In this document: positions 53,717-62,688 of the stretch, piece by piece
Layout: each line of letters begins with the position of its first letter
Position numbering within the stretch: the first letter of the stretch is position 1
Source: Candidatus Dormiibacterota bacterium
GTDB taxonomy: Bacteria > Chloroflexota > Dormibacteria > Dormibacterales > Dormibacteraceae
Reading direction: 5' to 3'
Assembly: GCA_024280995.1 (NCBI GenBank)
Contig: JAMXLM010000045.1
Coordinates: forward strand, 1 to 64,000
Length of the DNA: 64,000 bases
The notes under the pieces: generated by a model
Told to the model about the DNA's origin: nothing
Database searches by the model: none
The model's input: the letters and a program-made list of their open reading frames with translations, nothing else
Position numbers and translations under genes: made by a program

Positions 53717-56510
53717 GCACCGCTTCCGGCGGTGTGGACTCGAGCTTTGCGTCCATCGCCCGCAGCCGCCGGCTCAGGTTCTTGATGAATTCGAGCAGCA
53801 CCTCGGGGTGCTCGTGGACGATCGACTGCAGCCGGTCTCGGCGCAGCACCCGAACCGTCGTGTCCGAGACCGCCTGCGCGCTCGCCGAACGCGGTTCGTC
53901 GTCGAACACCGACATCTCCCCCACCACGTTGCCCGGTCCGTGACGCGCGAGCGTCACCTCGCGGCCGTCGTGATCGAGATGAACCCGGAGCTCGCCGTCG
54001 ACGATCACGTAGAGCTCCGCGCCGACGTCGCCACGGCGAAAGACCGACTCGCCGGCGGCGTAGTGACGGGTGACCATCAGCCGGTCGACGCTCGCAAGCT
54101 GGTCGAGGGTGAGGGTGCTGAACAGAGGCACCTGCTTAAGCGCGATCAGCTCTTTCATCTGTTCGTCGAGTCCTTCGGCCGCCGCCGCCGCCGTTTGGCG
54201 AACCCACCTGTCGGGATGCGAGGCGAGGCCCGCCAGCTCCGCCTGCGACAGCGGTCGCACGAGAACCGGATCGAAAGACTCCGGTTCGAGAAGGCGAGCC
54301 AGCGGGCCGGCGAGCCAGCTCGGGCCGAAGTTTAACAACGTCTCCAGCGCTTCCACCCTCGTCTGCGGTTGCGTCGAGGAAAGCCCTCGCTCGACGGTCG
54401 CGAAGCCGCGCTTGCCGTGGAGGGCACGCATCGCGGCGATGCCAGAGCTCGCGGCCGAGCCCACGTAATCGTCGAGGCCGATGCGCAAAAGCGCGTAGCC
54501 CGCCGCCGCGTCACCATCGAGCCTCGTCATCGCGCTGGAGAGGCGAGCTGACAGCTCGGCTAGATGCACGGCGCTGGCCAGCTGTGTCTGCACGTGCTCG
54601 CGGGCGTGCTGGAACAGCTCTGGACGGCCGCTGCGGACGAGGGCCTCGACCGTGGCGGTGGAGCCCTCGTTTCGCTCGAGCAGCAGCGGCAGGGTCAGGG
54701 CCAACGCGTCCGGCGCCTGGGTGGCCATCGCTTCGGCGGAGTGATGCCGGACGTCACGGTCGCCGGCGGCGAGACCATCCGCCAGCGCTCTTGCGAACCG
54801 GTCGGCAAACGCATCCGGCGGGGTCCAGCGGACCGCCTGCCGTAGGGCCTCACGACGCACCTCGACGTCCCGGTCGACAAGGCAGGCGATGAACGGGCCG
54901 GCAACGTCGGCGACGGCGCCCTTCCGCCGAGCGAAGCTGCGAAGCGCCTCCAGACGCACGCCGGCATCCGCATCGCGCATTGCTTGGACGATGGCCTCGT
55001 CGTCGCCGGTCGATCCCGCCGCCCATGCTGCCGCGGCCCGGTCGCGGGCCACCGCGGAGGCTGCCAGACCGTGCAGTCGCTCCGTCTTTCTGCCGGCCAC
55101 CGCGGCCGCCGCGCGCACCCATCCGTCCTCGTCGTCGCTCGCGCGGGCGAGCTGCGTCGGGGAGATCCGATCAGACGGCGCCATCTGGAGCGCGAGCCGG
55201 CGCAGGACCGCGTCTTCGGACTCGAGCAGCTCGGGCAGCATCGTCGCGAATGCGTCTGGAGCCGACCGGGCCAGCGCGGCGGCGGCAAACTCCCGCGTCC
55301 TGGTCTCGCCCGAACGGATGAAGCCCTGCAGCTCGGCGACCTGGGCCGGGGTCGGGCGGCCGACCGCCTGCTGGAAGTCGGCCAGGCTCAACGCGTGGGT
55401 CCGCAGGCGCGCGTAGATCGCCTCCACGTAGAGGCTGCGCACCCGCCAGGCGGCGACCAGAAAGAACCCGGTGACGGCCATCCCGGTCAGCGCGAGGACT
55501 TCGATGTTCGCGCCCGTCGCCCACTGGACGAACAGCAGACCGACGCCACTGACCAGCGCGGCGCCGGGCAGGGCGACGTTGTCGAGGAGGAAGACGAGCC
55601 TTGGCACGACCTGGGCAGGCAGCGCGCCCCCGAGCACGTTCTGCGCCGGGTCGTCCAGGCCCGTCTGAAGGCCGTTTCGGACGATGAAAAGGAACAGCGC
55701 GGTCGCCAGCACAGGGTTTACCGCGACCGCGGCGAAGCCGGCGAGCGCGAAAAGAGGGAGCGCGAGGATCGCATTCTTCACGCCGAGTCGGTTGAGCACC
55801 CATGGGGCGACGAAGAGGCTGACCAGTAGCTGGACCACGTAGGTGGCCAGCCAGGCGTTGCCGATCAAGATCGTCAACGACTGGAGGTTGTTGTGCGTTG
55901 CGGCGACGAAGACGACGGCGACCAGGTAGTCGCCGACGCGGCTCGCCACCTGGAGGACGAGCGCCAGCAGAAGCAGGGCCAGGACCAGCCGGCTGCCGGT
56001 CGCATGCTGGACGGCCCGCTGCAGGGCTGCCGGCAGGCCGTGCCGCTTGCGCTCCACCTCGTGCTCGACCAGGAGGATGTCCGCGTCGTCGACGAACGCG
56101 GGCCGGAACAACGTCCTCTCGAGCCCGACGGACATCATGGCCGCCGCAAGGGAGCCGAACGCCCAGACGAAGACGAGCGGCTCGGTCGCGAAGACGGCGA
56201 CCAGGGTCGTCGTCACGCCGGAGAGGATGTAGCCCACGCTCGAGCCGGCCGCGATCACCGGGAAGATCCGCTTGCCTTCCAGGATGTTGAAGTGCTGCGT
56301 GGCGAAGGCCCACAAGTTGAGCATCACCAGCTCGAAGGCGACCGAGTAGACGACGTATGCGGTGAACGCGACCGTGGCGTTCTCGTTGACGGCATACGCA
56401 ACGAAGATCGCGATGGCGGCGAGCGCGTTCACGACGAGCACGATGCGAAACGCGCCGCCGGCCCCGAACCGATGCGACAGCGCGCCCTGCACGGTGGCCA
56501 TGGGCCACAC
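53706..56510 (-). CDS. Transporter/HEAT-repeat/cyclic-nucleotide-binding fusion
   Basis: At least 934 residues. Residues 1-370 are membrane helices of the ATP/ADP-translocase-like/MFS type (NENATVAFTAYVVY, FVRPAF-like loops, FIVRNGLQTGLDDPAQNVL); 390-780 are HEAT-like alpha repeats (REFAAAALARSAPDAFATML, RALADGLAAGDRDVRHHSAEA); about 800-910 is a cNMP-binding domain (VFRRGDVGAELYVIVDGELR, GNVVGEMSVFDDEPRSASA). NTT-type transporters with HEAT and cNMP domains exist in several environmental phyla; the substrate is unknown. The frame is open upstream at least to 56727 and encodes a plausible first helix (QVAGFAIVVGWALYTAF), but no ATG/GTG/TTG lies there; the true start may be CTG 56690. Confidence 0.8.
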   Translation of the reverse strand: MWPMATVQGALSHRFGAGGAFRIVLVVNALAAIAIFVAYAVNENATVAFTAYVVYSVAFELVMLNLWAFATQHFNILEGKRIFPVIAAGSSVGYILSGVTTTLVAVFATEPLVFVWAFGSLAAAMMSVGLERTLFRPAFVDDADILLVEHEVERKRHGLPAALQRAVQHATGSRLVLALLLLALVLQVASRVGDYLVAVVFVAATHNNLQSLTILIGNAWLATYVVQLLVSLFVAPWVLNRLGVKNAILALPLFALAGFAAVAVNPVLATALFLFIVRNGLQTGLDDPAQNVLGGALPAQVVPRLVFLLDNVALPGAALVSGVGLLFVQWATGANIEVLALTGMAVTGFFLVAAWRVRSLYVEAIYARLRTHALSLADFQQAVGRPTPAQVAELQGFIRSGETRTREFAAAALARSAPDAFATMLPELLESEDAVLRRLALQMAPSDRISPTQLARASDDEDGWVRAAAAVAGRKTERLHGLAASAVARDRAAAAWAAGSTGDDEAIVQAMRDADAGVRLEALRSFARRKGAVADVAGPFIACLVDRDVEVRREALRQAVRWTPPDAFADRFARALADGLAAGDRDVRHHSAEAMATQAPDALALTLPLLLERNEGSTATVEALVRSGRPELFQHAREHVQTQLASAVHLAELSARLSSAMTRLDGDAAAGYALLRIGLDDYVGSAASSGIAAMRALHGKRGFATVERGLSSTQPQTRVEALETLLNFGPSWLAGPLARLLEPESFDPVLVRPLSQAELAGLASHPDRWVRQTAAAAAEGLDEQMKELIALKQVPLFSTLTLDQLASVDRLMVTRHYAAGESVFRRGDVGAELYVIVDGELRVHLDHDGREVTLARHGPGNVVGEMSVFDDEPRSASAQAVSDTTVRVLRRDRLQSIVHEHPEVLLEFIKNLSRRLRAMDAKLESTPPEAVPTP

Positions 56511-56724
56511 GGTCAGCGCGAGGACGATGAAGAACAGTGGGTAGGCGTGCGGGCCTGCTTTGTTGAGGAAGATCGACTGCGTTGCGCTGAAGGCCGTGTA
56601 GAGGGCCCAGCCGACGACAATCGCAAAGCCCGCGACCTGCAGCGTGCGTTGAAGCTCGGTGCGGCGGACGTGGAGGACCCGTGCGAGCAGAGGCGAGACC
56701 GCCTCTCGACGAGTGGCGGCGCCC

Positions 56725-57636
56725 TTAGGTTTGCTGGACGCCGGCGATCCTCTGCAGGGCGGCGATCCGTTCCGCGATCGGCGGGTGCGTGTCGAACAGG
56801 TGACTGAAGAAGCTACCGTGGTGCTCTTCGGGGTTGTCGATCATCATCGCCGCGACAGCGTGATTGAAACGCTGTGGCGGCTTGTCGTTGACGGCGATCT
56901 TCTGGAGCGCATCGATCAAACCCGTCGGGTTGCGTGTCAGCTCGACGCCGCTCACGTCGGCCAGCGACTCGCGCTGTCGTGAGAGCGCCAGCTGCATCAG
57001 CGGCCCGACGATCACCGCGATCAGCGTGAAGATGATTCCGATCGCGAAGAGGACCAGTTGCGCCTGCCCGCTGTCCCGGCCGCCGCCGAGCCGCATCCTG
57101 CCGACGCCGTTCCAGAACGCGCTCGAGATGAGCGCCGCCATGCCGATCATCGTCGTCACCACCAAGAGAAGGCGGACGTCGAAGTTCTTGATGTGGCTCA
57201 TCTCATGGGCCAGCACGCCCTCGAGCTCCTCGCGGTTCATCATCGCGAGCAGGCCCGTCGTCACGGTTACGGCTGCGTGGTTGGGGTCGCGGCCTGTCGC
57301 AAACGCGTTGGGGCTCGGATCCTGGATCACGTACACCTTCGGCATCGGCAGGCCGTCGCCGATCGCAAGCGCCTGGACGATGTTGTAGAGCTGCTGGAAC
57401 TGGTGCGGGTCCGCCTCCTGGGCGCCCATCGCCGAGAGCACGGTGGCCGAGCCGAAGTAGTACGCATACAGCGCCGCCACGACGCCGAGAAATCCGAGGA
57501 TGATCGCGCCGCCGATGGCGCCGCTCTCGCCCGAGGCGATGGCGCCTATGAGCAGCCCCGCCGCAAGCCACACCGCGAGAAATCCGACGATGACGAAGAT
57601 GCTGTTGCGCTTGTTGCGCGCTATCTGGTGATACAT
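56725..57636 (-). CDS. htpX: HtpX-type membrane zinc protease
   Basis: A 303-residue M48B metalloprotease: two N-terminal helices, the zinc motif LAHEMSHIKNFDVR (about 140-153), two further helices and the third ligand in SRQRESLADVSGVEL (about 225-239), where relatives have the REYxAD pattern. It degrades damaged membrane proteins in concert with FtsH in other bacteria. Length is normal. Its stop lies inside the open frame of the downstream fusion transporter, so the two genes overlap or abut. Confidence 0.93.
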   Translation of the reverse strand: MYHQIARNKRNSIFVIVGFLAVWLAAGLLIGAIASGESGAIGGAIILGFLGVVAALYAYYFGSATVLSAMGAQEADPHQFQQLYNIVQALAIGDGLPMPKVYVIQDPSPNAFATGRDPNHAAVTVTTGLLAMMNREELEGVLAHEMSHIKNFDVRLLLVVTTMIGMAALISSAFWNGVGRMRLGGGRDSGQAQLVLFAIGIIFTLIAVIVGPLMQLALSRQRESLADVSGVELTRNPTGLIDALQKIAVNDKPPQRFNHAVAAMMIDNPEEHHGSFFSHLFDTHPPIAERIAALQRIAGVQQT

Positions 57637-57642
57637 GTCCCT

Positions 57643-58530
57643 CTACGTAGCTTGACGGCCTCGGAGCAAGCTCCCCACACGGCCCGCCGCGTAGCCTCCC
57701 CAGATCTGCGCCCACACGAGCCCGTTGCCGAACGCCGAGGTGTCCTCCGAATGGTGCTTGAAGTGATAGGTCCACATCGCGCGGTGACGCTCGTAGGAAA
57801 GCTGTCGTTCGCGGTCAGGAGAAACCGGCTTGACGCTGTGCGTGGCCCGCGCGGTGGGCGCGAAGAAGACCTTCCAGCCGCCCTGCTTGAGGCGGTAGCA
57901 CAGGTCGAGGTCCTCGCCGAACATGTAGTAGCGCGGGTCGAAGAATCCGACGCGGTCGAGCGCCGAGCGGCGCAGCATCATGCAGGCCGCGGTGCCGGCG
58001 TCGATCTCGTGGACCTCGTTGTCCGGGAGGTAACCCATGTTGTATCTCCCGAACCGCGCGCTCTTCGGGAAGAGCCTGCTCAGGCCGACCGTCTGATAGA
58101 AGAGCGTGCCCGGGCTCGGAAAGGCCCGACGGGCGTCGGGGTCGAGCTTGCCGTCTGGCAGCGTGAGGCGCGGTCCGACCGCGCCGGCGTCGGGCCGGGT
58201 CAGCAAAAGGTCGGCAAGCCGGCCGACGCACTGTGGGTCGAGCGTCACGTTCGGGGCGACAAGCAGAACGAACCGTCCCTGGCAGCGTTCCAGGCCGGCG
58301 TTTGCCGCACGACCGTAGCCCAGGTTCTTCGACTGCACGAGCACCGTGGCCTGTGGGAAATCGTCGGTGACCGCGGCGGGGGAGCCGTCTGAGGAGTCGT
58401 TGTCGACGACGATCGCCTCGACCGGCACATCGGCGCTGGCATAGAACGATTTCAGGCACCGCAGAAGATCGTCTTTCGAGTTGCGGCTGACGATCAGCGC
58501 TGAGACGACCGGCTTACCAGAGTCAGGCAT
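57643..58530 (-). CDS. GT2-family glycosyltransferase
   Basis: A 295-residue GT-A enzyme: SALIVSRNSKDDLLRCLKSF, the donor-site VDNDSSDGS (about 45), PNVTLDP at the usual DxD position with Asn for the first Asp, and the acceptor-side FDPRYYMFGEDLDLCYRLKQGGW (ED motif), typical of rhamnosyl- and WbbL-like transferases. The DxD variant APNV is also common in this subgroup. ATG 58530 follows GATAAT on the minus strand by ten bases. Divergent from a flippase, so a surface-polysaccharide pair. htpX follows six bases downstream. Confidence 0.88.
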   Translation of the reverse strand: MPDSGKPVVSALIVSRNSKDDLLRCLKSFYASADVPVEAIVVDNDSSDGSPAAVTDDFPQATVLVQSKNLGYGRAANAGLERCQGRFVLLVAPNVTLDPQCVGRLADLLLTRPDAGAVGPRLTLPDGKLDPDARRAFPSPGTLFYQTVGLSRLFPKSARFGRYNMGYLPDNEVHEIDAGTAACMMLRRSALDRVGFFDPRYYMFGEDLDLCYRLKQGGWKVFFAPTARATHSVKPVSPDRERQLSYERHRAMWTYHFKHHSEDTSAFGNGLVWAQIWGGYAAGRVGSLLRGRQAT

Positions 58531-58574
58531 CGTCCAGGAAATTATCCCGTTAGGGGCCCTAGAATCGCCCAGAA

Positions 58575-59876
58575 GTGCAGCGAGTGGGACCAGGGCGCCG
58601 GCTGGCCCAACTGCTGCAGAACCGCCTGATCCGGCAGAACCTGGTCCTGTTCTTCGGCGGCCTGGTGGCGGGCGTTGGAGGCTTCGTCTACCACGCGATC
58701 GCCGGACGCATCCTCGGCCCCGACGTGTACGGCCAGGTTGCATTCCTCATCGCGGTCTACGCCGTCGGCACCGGCCCCGCGCTGATTCTCATCGTGGTCC
58801 TCGCCCGATACACCGCGATGCTGCTGGCTCGCGGCGACCCAGGCGTCCGCTCGCTGTTCACCCGCACGGTGCGCCTGATCGCGATCCCGTGCCTGTTCTT
58901 CATCCTGCTCACCACGCTCTTCGCGCGGCCCGTCGCCCTTTACGCCCACGTCGGGTCGACGATCCCGATCCTCGTCCTCGGCTTCTCGATCGCGCTGATC
59001 TGGCAGGTCGCCATCCCGCGCGGAATCCTCCAGGGCCTGCAGCGGTTCACCGCGCTCTCACTCAACCTGTCCCTCGAGCTCGTCGTCCGCACGGTGGTCG
59101 TCTACCTGCTTCTGCGCGCGGGCTACGCGGTCTCCGGCGCGATGGCCGCGGTGTTCGTCGGCCTTGGCTTCGTCTTCCTGCTCGGGCTCTTCTCGCTGCG
59201 CGATCACTTCAGCGGTCACGTCGGACGGCGGGTGCGACTGCGCGCGATGGCGGGCTTTTCGCTGACCGCCACGGCCGGGATCATCGGGGTTCTGATCCTC
59301 TACAACCAGGACGTCATCCTCTCGAAGCACTTTCTGAGCGACCACGACGCCGGCATCTATGGCGGCCTGAACAAGATCGGCACGATCCTCTACTTCCTGA
59401 CTTTGAGCGTCAGCCAGGTTCTGTTCCCGCGGGTGGTCGAGGCTGTCGCCAAAGAGCAGCACCCGGGCCGAATCCTCCTCTCGTCGGCCGGGATCCTCGC
59501 CGCCCTGGGCGCCGGCGCGTTGATCGTGTTCGCGGCCGTCCCGCAGCTCATCGTCGGCGTGCTGTTCGGCCCGGCCTTCGACGATGCGATCCCCCTGGTG
59601 TTTCCGGTCGGGCTCATCGGCCTCGCCCTTTCGCTCGACAACCTTCTGGTCCAGTTCTTCATGGCCGTGCACGACCGGGTGTTCGTGCCGATCCTCGCCC
59701 TCGGCGTGGTCGCGGAAGCGCTGCTGATCGTCCTGTTCCACGCGTCCGTCAGAGACGTGGTGTTCGATGTCCTGGCCGCGCTCGTTGGACTGCTCGTGCT
59801 GCTGAGCGCACGATGCTACGTGCTTCTGCCGCGCCTGCGCGCGTCCAGCGTCGCCGAGCCCGAGCCGGCGCTCTGA
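58575..59876 (+). CDS. Polysaccharide-biosynthesis flippase (Wzx/MurJ-like fold)
   Basis: A 433-residue protein with about twelve to fourteen helices of the MOP superfamily: FFGGLVAGVGGFVYHAIAGR at helix 1, GRILGPDVYGQVAFLIA, the mid-protein DVILSKHFLSDHDAGIYGGL and LFPRVVEA, patterns of O-antigen or exopolysaccharide translocases. It probably flips undecaprenyl-linked oligosaccharide. GTG 58575 has TAGAAT (58560-58565) nine bases upstream. Divergent from the GT2 gene across 44 bases. Confidence 0.9.
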   Translation: MQRVGPGRRLAQLLQNRLIRQNLVLFFGGLVAGVGGFVYHAIAGRILGPDVYGQVAFLIAVYAVGTGPALILIVVLARYTAMLLARGDPGVRSLFTRTVRLIAIPCLFFILLTTLFARPVALYAHVGSTIPILVLGFSIALIWQVAIPRGILQGLQRFTALSLNLSLELVVRTVVVYLLLRAGYAVSGAMAAVFVGLGFVFLLGLFSLRDHFSGHVGRRVRLRAMAGFSLTATAGIIGVLILYNQDVILSKHFLSDHDAGIYGGLNKIGTILYFLTLSVSQVLFPRVVEAVAKEQHPGRILLSSAGILAALGAGALIVFAAVPQLIVGVLFGPAFDDAIPLVFPVGLIGLALSLDNLLVQFFMAVHDRVFVPILALGVVAEALLIVLFHASVRDVVFDVLAALVGLLVLLSARCYVLLPRLRASSVAEPEPAL

Positions 59877-59897
59877 CACCGGTTACGCTCAGGCGCG

Positions 59898-60464
59898 ATG
59901 GCTGAAGTGCTCCTCTTCCACCACGCGCAGGGACTTACAGAGGGCGTCCACCAGTTTGCGGACGACCTTTGCGCCGCGGGCCATACCGTGCACACGCCCG
60001 ACCTCTACGACGGCAAGACGTTCCGGACGCTCGACGAGGGCATCGCCTACGCGAAACAGGTCGGCTTCGACAACATCGTCGACAGTGGCGTGGCCGCGGC
60101 CGGCCGACTGCCGGACGGCCTGGTCTACGCCGGCTTCTCGATGGGCGTGATGCCGGCCCAGAAGCTCGCCCAGACGCGGCCCGGCGCACGAGGAGCGCTG
60201 CTCATGTACAGCGCCTTTCCCGCCTCGGAGTTCGGATCGTGGCAGGAGGGCGTCGCGCTGCAGGTCCATGCAATGAAGGACGACGAGTGGTTCAAGGAAG
60301 ACGAGCCTGGAGCGCGGGAGCTCGTGGCCGGAGTCGAGGGCGCGGAGCTGTTTCTCTATCCGGGCGACAAGCACCTCTTCGCCGACAGCAGCCTGCCGGA
60401 TTACGACGAGCCGGCCGCCAAGCTGCTCATGGAACGGGTGCTGGAGTTCCTCGAAAAAAGCTAA
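59898..60464 (+). CDS. Dienelactone-hydrolase-family alpha/beta hydrolase
   Basis: A 188-residue alpha/beta hydrolase of the DLH family. The nucleophile elbow is GFSMGVMPAQ (about 78-87), with Ser where the chlorocatechol enzyme has Cys. Asp in VHAMKDDEWF and His in YPGDKHLFADSS complete the triad. Substrate unknown. TACGCT (59884-59889) lies eight bases before ATG 59898. The last codons and stop are shared with the terminator hairpin of the oppositely transcribed 5S gene. Confidence 0.88.
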   Translation: MAEVLLFHHAQGLTEGVHQFADDLCAAGHTVHTPDLYDGKTFRTLDEGIAYAKQVGFDNIVDSGVAAAGRLPDGLVYAGFSMGVMPAQKLAQTRPGARGALLMYSAFPASEFGSWQEGVALQVHAMKDDEWFKEDEPGARELVAGVEGAELFLYPGDKHLFADSSLPDYDEPAAKLLMERVLEFLEKS

Positions 60465-60490
60465 GTCCTCGCCCAGACGAGCGAGGACTT
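60454..60490 (-). terminator. Intrinsic terminator of the 5S rRNA gene
   Basis: AAGTCCTCGC (60463-60472) and GCGAGGACTT (60481-60490) form a perfect 10-bp stem with an 8-base loop. On the minus strand it is followed by AGCTTTTTT (the plus-strand A-run 60454-60459). It starts four bases past the 5S 3' end. The DLH stop codon (60462-60464) lies in it. This is the clearest intrinsic terminator in the window. Confidence 0.88.
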
Positions 60491-60494
60491 AAGG

Positions 60495-60614
60495 TGCTCG
60501 GCAACGACCTACTCTCCCGCCGCGTTACCGCGGCAGTACCATCGGCGCTGGAGGGCTTAACTTCCGTGTTCGGAAAGGGAACGGGTGTCTCCCCTCCGCC
60601 ATGATCACCGAACG
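60495..60614 (-). rRNA. rrf: 5S ribosomal RNA
   Basis: The minus strand reads GGCGGAGGGGAGACACCCGT, then CCGAACACGGAAGTTAAGCC, CGCCGATGGTACTG and GGGAGAGTAGGTCGTTGCCG, all diagnostic 5S segments in order. Terminal helix GTTCGG (60608-60613) pairs with CCGAGC (60496-60501). Length is about 120. No 16S or 23S gene is adjacent: upstream is rpsU 18 bases away, downstream the terminator and a protein gene. It has its own TATAAT. Ends are set by the terminal helix, accurate to about two bases. Confidence 0.95.
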
Positions 60615-60620
60615 CCGGCG

Positions 60621-60626
60621 ATTATA
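60621..60626 (-). promoter_or_regulatory. Consensus -10 TATAAT of the solitary 5S gene
   Basis: TATAAT on the minus strand ends six to seven bases before the predicted 5S 5' end at 60614, exactly where a -10 box should be. It lies in the 18-base gap after rpsU and is flanked by CGCCGG/CCGGCG, which can pair. No good -35 is visible (GACGCC at the expected place, inside rpsU). Confidence 0.7.
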
Positions 60627-60632
60627 CCGGCG

Positions 60633-60806
60633 CTAGCGGGTCCGGCGTCGCCGGGCGCGAAGGCTCTTGATCTTCCGAGCCTCAGCCGGCGGAACGTAGT
60701 GCGAACGGCGTCGCATCTCGCGCACGAGGCCCTGCTCCTGGACCTTGCGGCGGAACTCGCGCAGTGCCTGCTCGAACTCCTCCGGATCCTTGACGACTAT
60801 TCGCAC
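60633..60806 (-). CDS. rpsU: 30S ribosomal protein bS21
   Basis: A 57-residue protein, too small for simple gene finders: MRIVVKDPEEFEQALREF then RRKVQEQGLVREMRRRSHYV and an Arg-rich tail ending RARRRRTR. This is the bS21 pattern (charged N-terminal strand, FERALRxFKR-like helix, REMRRRxxYxxP). GTG 60806 start and TAG at 60633-60635. bS21 contacts the anti-Shine-Dalgarno region of 16S rRNA and helps initiation in other bacteria. It directly precedes the 5S gene on the same strand, so read-through could also produce 5S. Confidence 0.9.
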   Translation of the reverse strand: MRIVVKDPEEFEQALREFRRKVQEQGLVREMRRRSHYVPPAEARKIKSLRARRRRTR

Positions 60807-60854
60807 AACCCGACAAGGATACAGGCCGGACGAACTCGCTCGCCGGCTTAACGG

Positions 60855-61736
60855 CTACTCGAGGACGTCTGGCCGCACGGTGCGGACGACCGCGATGGTG
60901 GCGAAGATCAGCGCGTACACCCCGATCACGAGCAGCGCGTGGGTCGCGTCCACCGCCGCCAGCGGCTGAGCGAAGGCCGGTCTCGCTCGGTGGCTGGGCT
61001 CGAGCAGCTCGAGGACGACGTTGAGGTTCGCGCCCAGCTGATACTGGCTGATCGCCGTCCAGGGCTGGGTATGCCCCGTGGCGCGGATGCCGAGGATCAG
61101 GAGGATGTTCAAGAAGTTGTCGACCGGGAAGAAGGCAAGGGCCGCCGCGATCGCAAACGCCAGCGACCGTCCGATCCCGGCCGCGGCCGCGACCAGCAAG
61201 ATCGCGACCCCGATGCTGATCGCCTGTACCAGTGCCCAGCGGCCGACATCGGCCCAGAACGCGCTCGAGATGTGCCCGATCGGATCGAAGCCGCCGCTGA
61301 GGGCCAGGATCATCAGGGCGAGGATCGTCCCGACGAGCAGGGTGAAGCCGATGAGGAGCACCGCCCCGACCGCAGCGAGCGTGAGCATCTTGGCGAGCAG
61401 CAGCTGCATGCGCCCGGTCCCGCGCGCGTAGATGATCCGGATCGTGCCCGAGGAGTACTCCATGCCCAGGAGGCGCGCCCCGAAGATCAGGATGAAGATG
61501 CCCGAGCCGATCTGGAACACGGTGCCGAACGTCTCCAGCTTGTCGTAAGCCCAAACGGTCGGATCCGAGAGCAGCAAAGGCTTGAGGTTGTCGGCGCCGG
61601 AGATCGCGAGCACGATCACGCCGAGCAGCAGCGTCGCCCCCGCCAGAGACAACCAGAAGCTCAGCTGCCGCGAGAGCTTGAGCGCCTCGCCGCGCACGGC
61701 GCCGGTGAAGCGGGGTCGAAGCACCGCAATGCTCAA
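60855..61736 (-). CDS. ABC-2-type transporter permease
   Basis: A 293-residue membrane protein with six predicted helices. FGARLLGMEYSSGTIRIIYARGTGR is the ABC-2 permease coupling segment after helix 2 (GxEYxxGTxR). A large loop with HTQPWTAISQYQLGANL lies before the last helix. It pairs with the ATPase gene that it overlaps (TTGA, start TTG 61736). Substrate unknown. The gap between its end and rpsU is 48 bases. Confidence 0.88.
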   Translation of the reverse strand: MSIAVLRPRFTGAVRGEALKLSRQLSFWLSLAGATLLLGVIVLAISGADNLKPLLLSDPTVWAYDKLETFGTVFQIGSGIFILIFGARLLGMEYSSGTIRIIYARGTGRMQLLLAKMLTLAAVGAVLLIGFTLLVGTILALMILALSGGFDPIGHISSAFWADVGRWALVQAISIGVAILLVAAAAGIGRSLAFAIAAALAFFPVDNFLNILLILGIRATGHTQPWTAISQYQLGANLNVVLELLEPSHRARPAFAQPLAAVDATHALLVIGVYALIFATIAVVRTVRPDVLE

Positions 61737-62650
61737 TTCGCCTTCTCCTCGGTGAGGCTCAAGAACACCTCCTCCAGGTCGTGCTCGCGGGGGCTGACGA
61801 AGTCGGGCTGGTGGCCGTTCTCGACGAGGAACTTGATCAGCTCGCGGCCGCGCCCGTCCGGCGCCGGCGTCACCACGAGCCCGTCTTCGGCCCGCGCACC
61901 GGCGGCCCAGGACTGCGCGCGGAGCGCCTGGAGCAGGTCAAGAGGCGAGTCCACCTTGACCTCGTACTCGCCGGGAGCCTGCACGAGGTCGGCGACTTTC
62001 GCAACCCGCACCAGCCGGCCGTGGTTGATGATCGCCACCCGGGTGCATATCTGCTGCACCTCGCTGAGGACATGGCTCGAGATGAAGACCGTCTTGCCCG
62101 CGGCCGCGAGCTGGCGCAGCAGATCGCGCATCTCCACGATGCCGGCCGGGTCCAACCCGTTCGCCGGCTCGTCGAGGATCAGCAGGTCGGGATCGTTCAA
62201 CAGCGCGATCGCGAGGCCCAGGCGTTGCTTCATGCCCATCGAGTAGGTCCGGACCCTGTCACGCTCCCTGCCCTTCAAGGAGACGATCTCCAGGACTTCG
62301 TCGATGCGCCTGGGCGCAACCCCGCCGAGCAGGTCGCCGACGGCGCGAAGGTTGTCGCGACCGGAGAGGTAGCCGTACAGCGCGGGTGATTCCACCAGGG
62401 CGCCAACCCGAGGCAACACCTCGGCGCGATGCGCCCTGACCTCGCGACCAAGGATCTCGACCGAGCCGCTGCTCGGCGCGATGAGGCCGAGGGCCATCCG
62501 GATCGTGGTGGTCTTGCCTGCGCCGTTCGGTCCGAGAAAGCCGAAGAGCTCGGCGCGGTCGACCTCGAGATCGAGGTTCTCCACGGCGAGCCGCTCGCCA
62601 TACGACTTGTGTAAGGCGCGGGTGCGAAGTACCGGCGGGGCGGTGCTCAC
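61733..62650 (-). CDS. ABC transporter ATP-binding protein
   Basis: A 305-residue ATPase of the drug/bacitracin (BcrA/CcmA-like) group: Walker A GPNGAGKTTTI (about 39-49), Q-loop region LVESPALYGYLSGRDNL, signature YSMGMKQRLGLAIAL, Walker B LLILDEPANGLDP and switch His in ISSHVLSE. A C-terminal domain (about 220-305) ends in DLEEVFLSLTEEKAN, typical of this subfamily. It powers the overlapping permease. GTG/ATG start at 62650, 38 bases after the protease gene on the same strand. Confidence 0.93.
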   Translation of the reverse strand: MSTAPPVLRTRALHKSYGERLAVENLDLEVDRAELFGFLGPNGAGKTTTIRMALGLIAPSSGSVEILGREVRAHRAEVLPRVGALVESPALYGYLSGRDNLRAVGDLLGGVAPRRIDEVLEIVSLKGRERDRVRTYSMGMKQRLGLAIALLNDPDLLILDEPANGLDPAGIVEMRDLLRQLAAAGKTVFISSHVLSEVQQICTRVAIINHGRLVRVAKVADLVQAPGEYEVKVDSPLDLLQALRAQSWAAGARAEDGLVVTPAPDGRGRELIKFLVENGHQPDFVSPREHDLEEVFLSLTEEKAN

Positions 62651-62688
62651 GCACTATCGAGCACCGCGCCCGCCGACTTTGTGACTTT

